Source: Brachybacterium squillarum M-6-3 (lineage in GTDB: Bacteria; Actinomycetota; Actinomycetes; Actinomycetales; Dermabacteraceae). Taken from it: DNA of 64,000 nucleotides. The stretch is taken from the NCBI RefSeq assembly GCF_000225825.1, contig NZ_AGBX01000007.1:496001-560000 (forward strand). Reading direction: 5' to 3'. A program made the translations under genes and the position numbers. Positions within the stretch are counted from its first letter, which is position 1, and each line of letters opens with the position of its first letter. Below, one piece after another: positions 8,704 to 16,419 of the stretch. The notes under the pieces were generated by a model that was not told where the DNA came from, did not search any database, and saw nothing but the letters and a program-made list of their open reading frames with translations.

Positions 8704-8776
8704 TACCCCGTACCGGATTTGAACCGGTGTTACCGCCGTGAGAGGGCGACGTCCTAGGCCGCTAGACGAACGGGGC
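8704..8776 (-). tRNA. tRNA-Glu (CUC), proximal copy
   Basis: 73 bases and nearly identical to the copy at 8603. Same CUC anticodon loop, acceptor stem and discriminator A. The tandem duplication is recent or kept by gene conversion. Second gene of the transcript starting with tRNA-Gln. Confidence 0.97.
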
Positions 8777-8805
8777 GCGGACTTCACGGCCGAAGCCGAT
8801 CAGCG

Positions 8806-8877
8806 CTGGGGTACCAGGACTCGAACCTAGAATAACGGTACCAGAAACCGTCGTGTTGCCGATTACACCATACCCCA
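8806..8877 (-). tRNA. tRNA-Gln (CUG)
   Basis: 72 bases. Acceptor TGGGGTA pairs with TACCCCA with discriminator G. Anticodon loop TTCTGGT gives CUG, and the T arm is GGTTCGAGTCC. First gene of the cluster. No glutaminyl-tRNA synthetase is seen in the window, while gltX and gatCAB are, which fits charging with Glu followed by amidation. Confidence 0.97.
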
Positions 8878-8972
8878 TGGTGAGAGCACGTTTCCGAGGT
8901 CATTCCCGGGCTGATTCCCCGAAGTTTCAGGGGGTCTTCCCGATGCCGATCCCGGCGCCGTACCGAGGTAAG

Positions 8973-9001
8973 ACTCTAGCGGTTCCCGGGCGCCGGGGCA
9001 A
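8973..9001 (-). promoter_or_regulatory. promoter of the tRNA Gln-Glu-Glu cluster
   Basis: Minus-strand -35 TTGCCC (8996-9001), 17-base spacer, -10 TAGAGT (8973-8978). It lies about 95 bases upstream of tRNA-Gln and downstream of the gltX terminator. Confidence 0.6.
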
Positions 9002-9109
9002 AGTCAGGAGGGGCCTGGACGCTGTGAGCATGCGCACCCTGGCCTGCGCACCCGTCCCCGGCCCGGCTCCCCCGCCCTCGGCGCGGCAGCCCGACGGCCC
9101 CGGATGCAC

Positions 9110-9145
9110 CGACGCCCCGGAGCCGTCGCGGGCTCCGGGGCGTCG
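9110..9145 (-). terminator. terminator hairpin after gltX
   Basis: Perfect 15-bp inverted repeat (9110-9124 with 9131-9145) around a 6-base loop, 11 bases after the gltX stop. There is no T-tract; GC-rich U-less terminators recur here. Confidence 0.6.
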
Positions 9146-9155
9146 GGGGCGGCGA

Positions 9156-10679
9156 TCAGGCGGCCAGACGCTCCTGCAGGGCGCGCAGGCGGGCCAGGCT
9201 GGAGGGCTTGCCCAGCAGCTCCATCGACTCGAACAGCGGCGGGGAGATGCGGCGGCCGGAGATCGCGCTGCGCAGCGGGCCGAAGGCGAGGCGCGGCTTG
9301 ATGCCCATGTCCTCGACGATGGCGGCGCGCAGGGCGGCCTCGAGGGTGGCGGCGTCGAAGGAGTCCTCGGGCACGGCCTCCACCTCGGTGACGGCGCGGG
9401 CCAGCACGGCGGCGGGGTCGTCACCGATCTTCCTCAGCGCGTCCTCCTGCACCTCGAGGTCGGCGTCGGCCACGAACAGGAAGCGCAGCATGTCGGGCGC
9501 CTCGGCCAGCAGGTTCATCCGCGGCTGCACCAGCGGGGTGGCGGCGACCAGCGGGGCCTGCTCGGCCTCGGTGACCGGATCGGAGACCACGCCGTCGGCC
9601 TGCAGGTAGGGCACCATCCGGGCGGTGAACTCGGCCTCGGGCAGCATCCGCATGTGGTCGGCGTTGATGGCGGTGGCCTTCTTGAAGTCCACCCGGGCGG
9701 GGTTCGGGTTCACCTGGGAGGCGTCGAAGCGCTCCACCATCTGCTCGCGGGTGAAGACGTCCTGGTCGGCGCTGTAGCCCCAGCCCAGCAGGGCCAGGTA
9801 GTTGACCATGCCCTCGGGCAGGAAGCCCTGTTCGCGGTAGCGGAACAGGTTCGACTCGGGGTCGCGCTTGGAGAGCTTCTTGTTCCCCTCCCCCATCACG
9901 TAGGGCAGGTGGCCGAAGCGCGGGATGGTCTCGGCGACGCCCACCTCGATCAGCGCCCGGTACAGGGCGATCTGGCGGGGCGTGGAGGAGAGCAGGTCCT
10001 CGCCGCGCAGCACGTGGGTGATGCCCATCAGGGCGTCGTCCACCGGGTTCACCAGGGTGTACAGCGGCTGTCCGTTGGCGCGGACCACCACGAAGTCGGG
10101 GGTGGAACCGGCTTTGAAGGTGATCTCGCCGCGCACCATGTCCTCGAAGACGATGTCGTCCTCGGGCATGCGCAGGCGCCACACCGGCTCGCGGCCCTCG
10201 GCGCGCAGGGCATCCTTCTGCTCGGCAGTCAGCTCGCGGTCGTGGCCGTCGTAGCCGAGCTGAGGGTCGCGGCCGGCGGCGCGGTGGCGCGCGGCGATCT
10301 CCTCGGCGGTGGAGAAGGACTCGTAGATCAGACCCGCCTCGGCGAGCTTCGCGATGACGTCCTGGTAGATCTCGCCGCGCTGGGACTGGCGGTAGGGGCC
10401 GTGGGGGCCGCCGACCTCGACGCCCTCGTCCCAGTCGATGCCGAGCCATCGCATGGCCTCGAGGAGCTGCTGGTAGGACTCCTCGCTGTCCCGCGCCCGG
10501 TCCGTGTCCTCGATGCGGAAGATCAGCTTCCCGCCGTGGTGGCGCGCGTGGGCCCAGTTGTACAGGGCCGTGCGCACCATGCCCACGTGGGGGGTGCCGG
10601 TGGGGCTGGGGCAGAAGCGCACGCGCACGTCGGCGCCGGTGGCCTCGGTGGTCGCGGCGGGAGCGGGGGCGGTGGTCAC
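9156..10679 (-). CDS. gltX: glutamyl-tRNA synthetase
   Basis: Class I synthetase that charges tRNA-Glu and, in organisms relying on GatCAB, also tRNA-Gln. 507 residues. The N-terminal HIGH-type motif appears as [11 protein letters not shown] and the KMSKS-type loop as KKLSKRD; the C-terminal alpha-helical anticodon domain is complete. The GTG start at 10677-10679 has a GAAGGAG Shine-Dalgarno. The frame stays open far upstream through the neighbouring gene, but that extension is a shadow. It follows the FAA-hydrolase-like gene by 47 bases. Whether the enzyme is non-discriminating is inferred from context, not seen directly. Confidence 0.96.
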   Translation of the reverse strand: MTTAPAPAATTEATGADVRVRFCPSPTGTPHVGMVRTALYNWAHARHHGGKLIFRIEDTDRARDSEESYQQLLEAMRWLGIDWDEGVEVGGPHGPYRQSQRGEIYQDVIAKLAEAGLIYESFSTAEEIAARHRAAGRDPQLGYDGHDRELTAEQKDALRAEGREPVWRLRMPEDDIVFEDMVRGEITFKAGSTPDFVVVRANGQPLYTLVNPVDDALMGITHVLRGEDLLSSTPRQIALYRALIEVGVAETIPRFGHLPYVMGEGNKKLSKRDPESNLFRYREQGFLPEGMVNYLALLGWGYSADQDVFTREQMVERFDASQVNPNPARVDFKKATAINADHMRMLPEAEFTARMVPYLQADGVVSDPVTEAEQAPLVAATPLVQPRMNLLAEAPDMLRFLFVADADLEVQEDALRKIGDDPAAVLARAVTEVEAVPEDSFDAATLEAALRAAIVEDMGIKPRLAFGPLRSAISGRRISPPLFESMELLGKPSSLARLRALQERLAA

Positions 10680-10726
10680 GCGGGGGATCTCCTTCGGGGA
10701 GGCGGAACGGTGCGGGATCGCGGGGC

Positions 10727-11503
10727 TCAGCGGCGCACGACGGGGTTGGACAGGGTGCCGATACCCTCGATGCTCACGTCGACGCGGGAGCCCTCGGCCA
10801 CGGCGCGCACCCCGGCGGGGGTGCCGGTGAGGATCACGTCGCCGGGCAGCAGGGTCACCACGCGGGAGATCTCGGCGATCAGCTCGGCGACGGGGCGGGC
10901 CATGTCGGCGGTGGTGCCGTCCTGCGCGACCTCGTCGTCCACCCAGGAGGAGACGGCGAGCGCGGCGGGGTCCAGGTCGGTCTCGATCCAGGGGCCCAGC
11001 GGGCAGGAGGTGTCGAAGGCCTTGGCGCGGAACCACTGGCTCTCGGAGCGCTGGGCGTCGCGGGCGGTGAGGTCGTTGGCGCAGGTGTAGCCGAGGATCG
11101 CGGCGGGCACCTGCTCGGGCTCGAGGTCCTTGGCCATCGACTTCATCACCACGGCCAGCTCCGCCTCGAGACTGACCTCGGTGCTGTAGGAGGGCAGCAC
11201 GATGGGGTCCTCGGGGCCGATCACCGCGGTGTTGGGCTTGAGGAAGAACAGGGCCTGCTCGGGCAGCTCGTTGCCCAGCTCCGCGGCGTGGGCGGCGTAG
11301 TTGCGGCCGACGCACACCACCTTCGAGCGGGGGATGACGGGCGCGAGCAGGCGCACGTCCTCCAGCGGCACGATGGTGCCGGTGGGTCGGATCTCGGTGT
11401 ACAGGGGATCGCCGGTGATGCCGTAGACCATGTCGCGGCCGTCCTTCTCCTGGACGATGCCGTACATCGGGTCCTCACCGGTGGTGAATCGGGCGATGCG
11501 CAT
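10727..11503 (-). CDS. fumarylacetoacetate hydrolase-fold enzyme
   Basis: 258 residues with the FAH C-terminal fold: a short N-terminal domain (about 1-60), then the catalytic domain starting near [15 protein letters not shown]. Metal-binding acidic residues are seen in SLEAELAVV and NDLTARD, and the family's [12 protein letters not shown] motif is present. Members hydrolyse or isomerise beta-diketone acids or decarboxylate oxaloacetate; the substrate cannot be told from sequence. This gene is widely found just upstream of gltX in actinobacteria. The start is leaderless: TAGACT ends 7 bases before the ATG. Confidence 0.9.
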   Translation of the reverse strand: MRIARFTTGEDPMYGIVQEKDGRDMVYGITGDPLYTEIRPTGTIVPLEDVRLLAPVIPRSKVVCVGRNYAAHAAELGNELPEQALFFLKPNTAVIGPEDPIVLPSYSTEVSLEAELAVVMKSMAKDLEPEQVPAAILGYTCANDLTARDAQRSESQWFRAKAFDTSCPLGPWIETDLDPAALAVSSWVDDEVAQDGTTADMARPVAELIAEISRVVTLLPGDVILTGTPAGVRAVAEGSRVDVSIEGIGTLSNPVVRR

Positions 11504-11510
11504 GGGGTCC

Positions 11511-11516
11511 AGTCTA
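11511..11516 (-). promoter_or_regulatory. -10 box of leaderless FAA-hydrolase/gltX promoter
   Basis: TAGACT on the minus strand, 7 bases upstream of the ATG at 11503. A clean TAnnnT box. Confidence 0.5.
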
Positions 11517-11530
11517 GGCGCGACGCAGGG

Positions 11531-11567
11531 CCGCCCCGGGCGTGCGCCGCAGCACGCCCGGGGGCGG
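11531..11567 (-). terminator. terminator hairpin after the usp gene
   Basis: CCGCCCCGGGCGTGC pairs with its complement at 11552-11567 with one bulged G. It lies between the usp stop (11614) and the downstream FAA-hydrolase promoter. No T-tract. Confidence 0.5.
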
Positions 11568-11613
11568 TCCCGGTGACGAGGCGTCGGCCGGGCACGATCC
11601 CCGGCGTGCGTGA

Positions 11614-12111
11614 TCAGCCGGCGACGACGAGCACGTCGCAGCTGGCGCGGCGCAGCACCTGCACGGCCGGGGAGCCGAACATGCGGCCGAGCATGGTGGA
11701 GACGCCGGAGTTGCCGACCACCACCAGCCCGGCCTGGTTCTCCAGGGCCACCAGCTCGAGGGCGTGGGCGGGCTCGTACTCCACGAGCACACCCTGGGTG
11801 CGCACGCCGGTGTCCTCGAGCCGGGCCAGGGTCTCCTCCAGCAGGGCCTCGGCGGCCTCCAGGGTGGCGACCTGCCAGAACCGGGAGTCGGGCACGTCGC
11901 TGGCCAGGCGCGCCTGGTCGCGGCGGGGCAGCGGGTCGAAGGCCACCACCACGAACAGCATGCCGTCGGCGGCGCGGGTGATCTGGGCGGCGCGGTCCAC
12001 GACGTGGCGGGAGCGTTCGTCCTGGCCGAGGCCCACCACGACCCGCGCGTAGTCGGGCAGGTGCGTGGTGGGGGCGGGGGTCGAGGTCTGCGTCGAGGTG
12101 GGGTCGGTCAT
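11614..12111 (-). CDS. universal stress protein, UspA family
   Basis: 165 residues with a single UspA domain (about 21-163) after a Thr/Pro-rich N-terminus. The ATP-binding loop GNSGVSTMLGRMFGSPA followed by CDVLVV is intact, so this copy probably binds nucleotide, unlike the second domain of the protein at 7701. A GAGGAG Shine-Dalgarno precedes the ATG. It follows the MFS transporter gene by 19 bases and is probably cotranscribed with it. Function beyond stress adaptation is not predictable. Confidence 0.9.
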   Translation of the reverse strand: MTDPTSTQTSTPAPTTHLPDYARVVVGLGQDERSRHVVDRAAQITRAADGMLFVVVAFDPLPRRDQARLASDVPDSRFWQVATLEAAEALLEETLARLEDTGVRTQGVLVEYEPAHALELVALENQAGLVVVGNSGVSTMLGRMFGSPAVQVLRRASCDVLVVAG

Positions 12112-12130
12112 GGTGGTCTCCTCGTCCCGC

Positions 12131-13564
12131 TCAGGCGGCGATCGGCTTGGGGTCGAGCTCGGGGCGCGGCTCGCGGATCCAGAGCATCGCGATGCCGCCG
12201 AGGCCCAGCAGGATGCCGGCGAGCATCACGGCGTTCTCGGGGTCGTCCCCGAGCAGGTGCTGGTAGATCCAGCCGAAGGAGAGGGTCTGCAGCAGCTGGG
12301 GCACCACGATCATCATGTTGATGATGCCCATGTACACGCCGTACTTCTCGCGGGGGATCATCCGCACCGCCATGATGTACGGGACGCCCATGATGGAGGC
12401 CCAGGCGATGCCGAGGCCGATCATCGTGGCGTACATCGGGATCTCGCTGGTCAGGTGCGGCAGGATCAGCAGGCCCACCGTGGCGCACCACAGGCTGACC
12501 GCGTGCACCCACTTGGCGCCGTGGCGCCGGGCGAGGGCCGCGAGCGCGAAGGCCACCAGGAAGGTGACGATGTTGTAGGTGCCGTTGAGTCGTCCGGCGA
12601 GCGCGACCGCGTTGTCGTAGGCGGTGGTTTGGGCGTAGTCGGCCTGCGTGGTGTCGAGCCCGAAGGCGCCAGAGCCGATCGCGATGGCCACGTACTGCCA
12701 GTACACGTTCATCGCGTACCACTGGAAGAGGTAGACCAGCGCAAGCTTCCGCAGCCCGACGGGCATCTCGATGATGGCCACGCCGATGTTCTTGAGGAAC
12801 CGCCCGACGGCGCCGAGGCCGCCGCCCTCGGCCCTCAGCCGTTCCAGCTCCGCCTTCTCCTCGGGGGTGGGTGGCAGCTCGTCGGTGGTCAGCACGGACA
12901 CCAGCACGCTGGCGATCGCGCAGACGGAGCCGACCATGAAGGCGCCGAACACCCAATAGGGGATGCCGGCCTCGGTGGCGCCGTCCAGGATCAGCCGGAA
13001 GAACGAGAGCGAGAAGTTCGCCAGGGTGATGCCGAGGCCGGTGAAGAATGACTGCGCCAGGAAGCCCTTGGCGAGCTGGTTGTTGGGCAGCTTGTCGGCG
13101 ATGAAGGCGCGGTAGGGCTCCATCGCGGTGTTGTTGGAGGCGTCCAGCAGCCACAGCAGCAGCACGGCCATCCACACGGCGGTGACGAAGGGGAACAGGA
13201 ACAGGCAGATCGCGCAGCCGATCGCGCCGATGATGAAGTACGGCTTGCGGCGGCCCCAGCGGTCGGACCAGGTGCGGTCCGAGAGGGCGCCGATCATCGG
13301 CTGGATCAGCAGGCCGGTGATGGGCCCGGCCAGGTTCAGCAGCGGCAGCGAGTCCGGATCGGCACCGAGGTACTGGTAGACCGGGTTCACGGCCGTCTGC
13401 TGCATCCCGAAGGAGTACTGGATCCCGAAGAATCCGAAGTTCATCAGCAGGATCTGCGCCGTGGACATCATCGGCTTGTGCTCGCGGTCCACCGCCTCCC
13501 CTGCGGCGACGATCTGCTCGCGCTCCTCGAATGCCGCCGATCCGGCGTCGGATTCCTGGTTCAT
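12131..13564 (-). CDS. MFS sugar transporter (GPH/sucrose-maltose type)
   Basis: 477-residue integral membrane protein with about 12 hydrophobic helices. The loop DRTWSDRWGRRKPYF and the fragment MEPYRAFIADKLP are typical of the glycoside-type MFS symporters related to plant and Caulobacter sucrose carriers. A long cytoplasmic loop in the middle (about residues 225-265) is charged. The ATG at 13562-13564 is chosen for its GGAGG site 5 bases away rather than an in-frame start 16 codons upstream. The substrate is probably a disaccharide, but this is inference. Confidence 0.85.
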   Translation of the reverse strand: MNQESDAGSAAFEEREQIVAAGEAVDREHKPMMSTAQILLMNFGFFGIQYSFGMQQTAVNPVYQYLGADPDSLPLLNLAGPITGLLIQPMIGALSDRTWSDRWGRRKPYFIIGAIGCAICLFLFPFVTAVWMAVLLLWLLDASNNTAMEPYRAFIADKLPNNQLAKGFLAQSFFTGLGITLANFSLSFFRLILDGATEAGIPYWVFGAFMVGSVCAIASVLVSVLTTDELPPTPEEKAELERLRAEGGGLGAVGRFLKNIGVAIIEMPVGLRKLALVYLFQWYAMNVYWQYVAIAIGSGAFGLDTTQADYAQTTAYDNAVALAGRLNGTYNIVTFLVAFALAALARRHGAKWVHAVSLWCATVGLLILPHLTSEIPMYATMIGLGIAWASIMGVPYIMAVRMIPREKYGVYMGIINMMIVVPQLLQTLSFGWIYQHLLGDDPENAVMLAGILLGLGGIAMLWIREPRPELDPKPIAA

Positions 13565-13679
13565 GGACACCTCCGTACCGTGCTTTCCCCGGCACATCAT
13601 GATCCCCGTCACAGCGAATGAAAAGGGGTGTTCCGGAATGGGGACGGCGAAAAGGTGGAATCCGGAGCCGCGACCAGCA

Positions 13680-13723
13680 GAAACCCCGGGGGAGGAAGGA
13701 CCGAGGTCCTTCCTCCCCCGGGG
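13680..13723 (-). terminator. 19-bp perfect terminator hairpin
   Basis: 13684-13702 and 13705-13723 are exact complements, so the stem reaches the loop almost without spacer. On the minus strand it is followed by TTTC. It ends the transcript of the truncated lipoprotein gene at 13782. Confidence 0.75.
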
Positions 13724-13781
13724 GAGCGTCCCGCGCGTGTCGCGTCGGGTGTCAGCCCTCCTCGGCGGGGAGGTCGCCGGG

Positions 13782-13955
13782 TCAGGAGACGGACTCGGGC
13801 GCCTCCCCCATCGCCGAGGTGTACTCGGTGCCGATCTGGGACTCGATGTCGGCCTGGGCGACGTCCTCGGTGCCGGAGACGTCGCAGCCCACCAGGCCGA
13901 CGGCGAGGAGCCCGAGAGCGGCGGGGGCGAGGGTGCGGCGGGTGGTGCGGCTCAC
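13782..13955 (-). pseudogene. truncated DUF4333-type lipoprotein relic
   Basis: Encodes 57 residues: a lipoprotein signal with lipobox LVGC (Cys at about residue 26), then about 30 residues that align with the intact neighbour at 14159. The reading frame stops with TGA exactly where the neighbour has the TGC of its first conserved cysteine (VSC). After this stop the match continues as PGDLPAE before ending at another TGA nine codons on. The rest of the DUF4333 domain is missing. The GTG start has an AGGAG site and a strong terminator follows, so it may still be expressed as a short lipopeptide. It could be a working small lipoprotein rather than a dead gene. Confidence 0.6.
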
Positions 13956-14108
13956 GGGGGATCTCCTGGGGCGGGGAACGGTCGAGCCTGGGGCCTGCCC
14001 CTCACACTCTGTGCGATGACACGATCCCGCGGGCGACCGGGCCCGGGCGCGAAGGGCAGCAGTCACCATCTCCGCTGGTCAGATGCCTGTGTCCCGGACG
14101 TGTGTGGC

Positions 14109-14132
14109 CCCGCCCGAGGGGACTCGGGCGGG
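14109..14132 (-). terminator. terminator hairpin after the DUF4333 lipoprotein gene
   Basis: CCCGCCCGAG-GGGA-CTCGGGCGGG, a 10-bp perfect stem 26 bases after the stop at 14159. No T-tract. Confidence 0.6.
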
Positions 14133-14158
14133 ACCACGGGGACAGCGGAGGGGACGGG

Positions 14159-14485
14159 TCAGTTGACCTCGTCGGCCACCTCCACGTCGAAGCTCACGTT
14201 CTCCTCCTCGACGCCGGTCACGGTCACGGTGACGTCCAGGGTGTCCTCGCCCTCGGTGAGCAGGCAGGTGATCTGCGCGTCGACCTCGGCGGGCAGCTCC
14301 TCGGGGCAGCTGACGTCGTCGGGGGCCTCGCCGTACTGTTCGGCGAGGCGGGTGCTGATCTGCTCCTCGACCTCCTCGGGGGCGACGGCCTTGCCGCCGC
14401 AGCCGGCGAGACCGAGCGCGAGGACACCGATCGCGGCGAGCGGGGCGATGCCACGGACGGGGGTGCGGAGGTCGGTGGGGGTCAT
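14159..14485 (-). CDS. DUF4333-type lipoprotein
   Basis: 108 residues: a type II signal peptide with lipobox LAGC (Cys about residue 29), then a compact extracytoplasmic domain with two conserved cysteines (in VSCPEELPA and ITCLL) that probably form a disulfide. This arrangement is typical of DUF4333 lipoproteins of actinobacteria, whose function is unknown. The start has an AAGGAG Shine-Dalgarno. It is the intact paralogue of the truncated gene at 13782, so the pair arose by tandem duplication. Confidence 0.82.
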   Translation of the reverse strand: MTPTDLRTPVRGIAPLAAIGVLALGLAGCGGKAVAPEEVEEQISTRLAEQYGEAPDDVSCPEELPAEVDAQITCLLTEGEDTLDVTVTVTGVEEENVSFDVEVADEVN

Positions 14486-14621
14486 GGGAACGGCTCCTTC
14501 GTCGATCGGGCCGGTGCGGGGTGCGCCGGGGTGATGGAATCCATCCTGCGGAGCCGGGCCGCCGGTGGCGATGGGGACGGCTCCCCACGACGGCGTCCCG
14601 ACCGGCCACGGGAGCGCCGCC

Positions 14622-14627
14622 TACGAT
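14622..14627 (+). promoter_or_regulatory. -10 box upstream of the gene at 14674
   Basis: TACGAT, about 46 bases before the GTG start at 14674. It supports a short 5' UTR and that start choice. Confidence 0.4.
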
Positions 14628-14673
14628 GGATGCGCCCATCGACCCCGCCCGATCCCCGAGGGGAGGACAGCCC

Positions 14674-15705
14674 GTGACCACGCAGGACACCACGCCGCCG
14701 GCCTCGCTCCCCGCCGGTACGGCGCCGGGAAGGGACGCCTCCTCCACGGAGCTCGGGTATCCCGCGGAGGCCTGGTCGGCGGAGCGGGCCGCCGCGGCGA
14801 GGGCGGAGCACGAGGCCCGGGCCGACGCCCTCACGGCGGGCCACCGGGAGCGGCGACGCCGGGGCGAGAAGCACCCGGTGGAGGACTTCCTGTTCACCTA
14901 TTACCCGTTCTCCGCGGCCCGGCTGCGACGCTGGCATCCGGGCTGGGGCACCGCCTACGACGCGGCCGCCGACCGCTGCGACGACGGCCGGCCGCGGATC
15001 GCCGACGTGGACGAGCACGGCCGTCGCTCCTGGTACGAGGACGGTCCTTCGACGGAAGGGATCACCTGGCGACGCGCGGACGCCGAGCGCTACCGCCGCG
15101 AGCGGGCCGATGCACTGGGCTTCATGCACCGCCTGCTGGCCTCCTCCTCGCTGACGGCGCGGCGCCCCGAATTCGGCTGCTTCGGCCTGCACGAATGGGC
15201 GATGGTGCACCGGCTGCGCCCCGGGGAGCAGCGCCACGAGGACCTGCCGCTGCGGCTCGGCCAGGAGGCCACCGACGCCGTGGTGGAGCGGGAACAGCTG
15301 GTGTGCTCCCACCTGGACGCCTTCCGCTTCTTCACCCCCGCGGCCGCGCCCCGCAACGCCCACGAGCCCACCCGCGAGCGCCAGGCGGAGCTGGACAACC
15401 CCGCCTGTCTGCACGTGGGCATGGATCTGTACAAGTGGGCGATGAAGCTGACGCCGCTGGTGGACTCGGCCCTGGTGCTGGACTGCTTCGAGCACGCCCG
15501 CGCCACCCGGGTGCTGGACATGGAGGCCAGCCCCTACGATGTGCGGCCGCTGGGCTACGGCGTGGTGCCGATCGAGACCCCGGCCGGCAAGGCCGAGTAC
15601 GTGCGGCGGCAGCGGGAGCTGGCCGCGGGCGCTGAGGAGCTCCGGCAGCGGATCCTCTCGGTCCTCGACGGTGTCGCGACGGGGACCCGGACGCGGCCGT
15701 CATGA
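14674..15705 (+). CDS. conserved protein of unclear function
   Basis: 343 residues, soluble, rich in Arg/Glu, with the recognisable core HPVEDFLFTYYPFSAARLRR (residues 69-88), WHPGWG and a C-terminal SPYDVRPLGYGVVPIET. Homologues in Micrococcales are often named 3-methyladenine DNA glycosylase in databases. I see no helix-hairpin-helix or other glycosylase hallmark, so I do not adopt that name. The GTG start is chosen for its GGGGAGGA site; an ATG at 14626 sits inside the promoter box. The stop overlaps the next gene by 4 bases. Confidence 0.8.
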   Translation: MTTQDTTPPASLPAGTAPGRDASSTELGYPAEAWSAERAAAARAEHEARADALTAGHRERRRRGEKHPVEDFLFTYYPFSAARLRRWHPGWGTAYDAAADRCDDGRPRIADVDEHGRRSWYEDGPSTEGITWRRADAERYRRERADALGFMHRLLASSSLTARRPEFGCFGLHEWAMVHRLRPGEQRHEDLPLRLGQEATDAVVEREQLVCSHLDAFRFFTPAAAPRNAHEPTRERQAELDNPACLHVGMDLYKWAMKLTPLVDSALVLDCFEHARATRVLDMEASPYDVRPLGYGVVPIETPAGKAEYVRRQRELAAGAEELRQRILSVLDGVATGTRTRPS

Positions 15706-16304
15706 GCGGAGCGCCCGATCCCGCCGTCGGCGACGGAGACGGCCCGGGACAGGTCCTCGACACCGTCGCCTGGGTGCTGCCCTACAAGCTCCTGCTCGGC
15801 GTCGTCGCGGTGCTCGCCCTGACGTTCTTCTCGCTCCCGGTGGTCCTCCTGCTGGGCGGGATGCTTTCGGCCGGTGGCGCCGACGGTCTCCCGCTCCTCC
15901 TCGTGGTGCCGGCCGTCCTCTGGACCGCGGTCGGCGTCCTGTTCGCCGCCTGCGCGCTCCGGGCGATCGGCCTGGGCATGGTCATCACGACCGAGGGCGT
16001 CCAGGTGCGCTCGTACCGGCGGCGCCGCTGGTACCCATGGGCGGGCATCGCGCTGGTCCGGTCCCGTCAGGGATGGCGCCACCTGGGCGCGACGGAGCTG
16101 GAGCTCACCGACGGACGCACCGTCACCGTCTGGTTCACCTCGGCGCGCTACGCCCTGCAGCGCGGGGATCGCCGCGACCCCGCCGTGTGGAGCGGGGGGT
16201 GGGGACGGGTGCAGCCGCTCCGCCCCACCCGCTCCGCGATCGACGCCCACCGAGAGTGGCTGCGGCGTCGCGGCGCCGCCGCGGGGACTCGTCCCGGCAC
16301 CTGA
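15702..16304 (+). CDS. two-helix membrane protein, PH-like
   Basis: 200 residues. Two transmembrane helices (about 27-53 and 63-90) are followed by a basic stretch and a cytoplasmic beta-rich part (about 95-150) with TTEGVQVRSYRRRRWYPWAGI, which resembles the bacterial PH-like domains that follow membrane helices in small actinobacterial proteins. Function unknown. The start overlaps the previous stop (ATGA), so the two are translationally coupled. Confidence 0.75.
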   Translation: MSGAPDPAVGDGDGPGQVLDTVAWVLPYKLLLGVVAVLALTFFSLPVVLLLGGMLSAGGADGLPLLLVVPAVLWTAVGVLFAACALRAIGLGMVITTEGVQVRSYRRRRWYPWAGIALVRSRQGWRHLGATELELTDGRTVTVWFTSARYALQRGDRRDPAVWSGGWGRVQPLRPTRSAIDAHREWLRRRGAAAGTRPGT

Positions 16305-16406
16305 GCGCCGTGTGCCGGTCGGAGGACCGCTCGATGGGCCGGTGCTCCGCCGAGCGTCGCCGCCCGGTGCGACCTCCGTGGAAGCCTCGCTGCCCCGTCG
16401 CCCTGG

Positions 16407-16412
16407 CAGACT
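16407..16412 (+). promoter_or_regulatory. possible -10 of leaderless helicase promoter
   Basis: CAGACT followed by 7 bases and the ATG at 16420. It departs from TAnnnT at the first base; a similar GAGACT box precedes the helicase at 63588. Confidence 0.35.
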
Positions 16413-16419
16413 GGAGCCC

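Noticed and set aside
9156-11315. 719-residue version of GltX
   Set aside because: The extension overlaps the FAA-hydrolase gene in another frame; a GTG with a good ribosome site at 10679 fits the family.
13773-13800. TGA at the conserved Cys codon as selenocysteine
   Set aside because: Another stop follows nine codons later, the remaining DUF4333 domain is absent, and no SECIS-like hairpin directly after the TGA or Sec genes were seen.
14674-15705. Annotation as 3-methyladenine DNA glycosylase
   Set aside because: No glycosylase motif is visible; I keep it as unknown.
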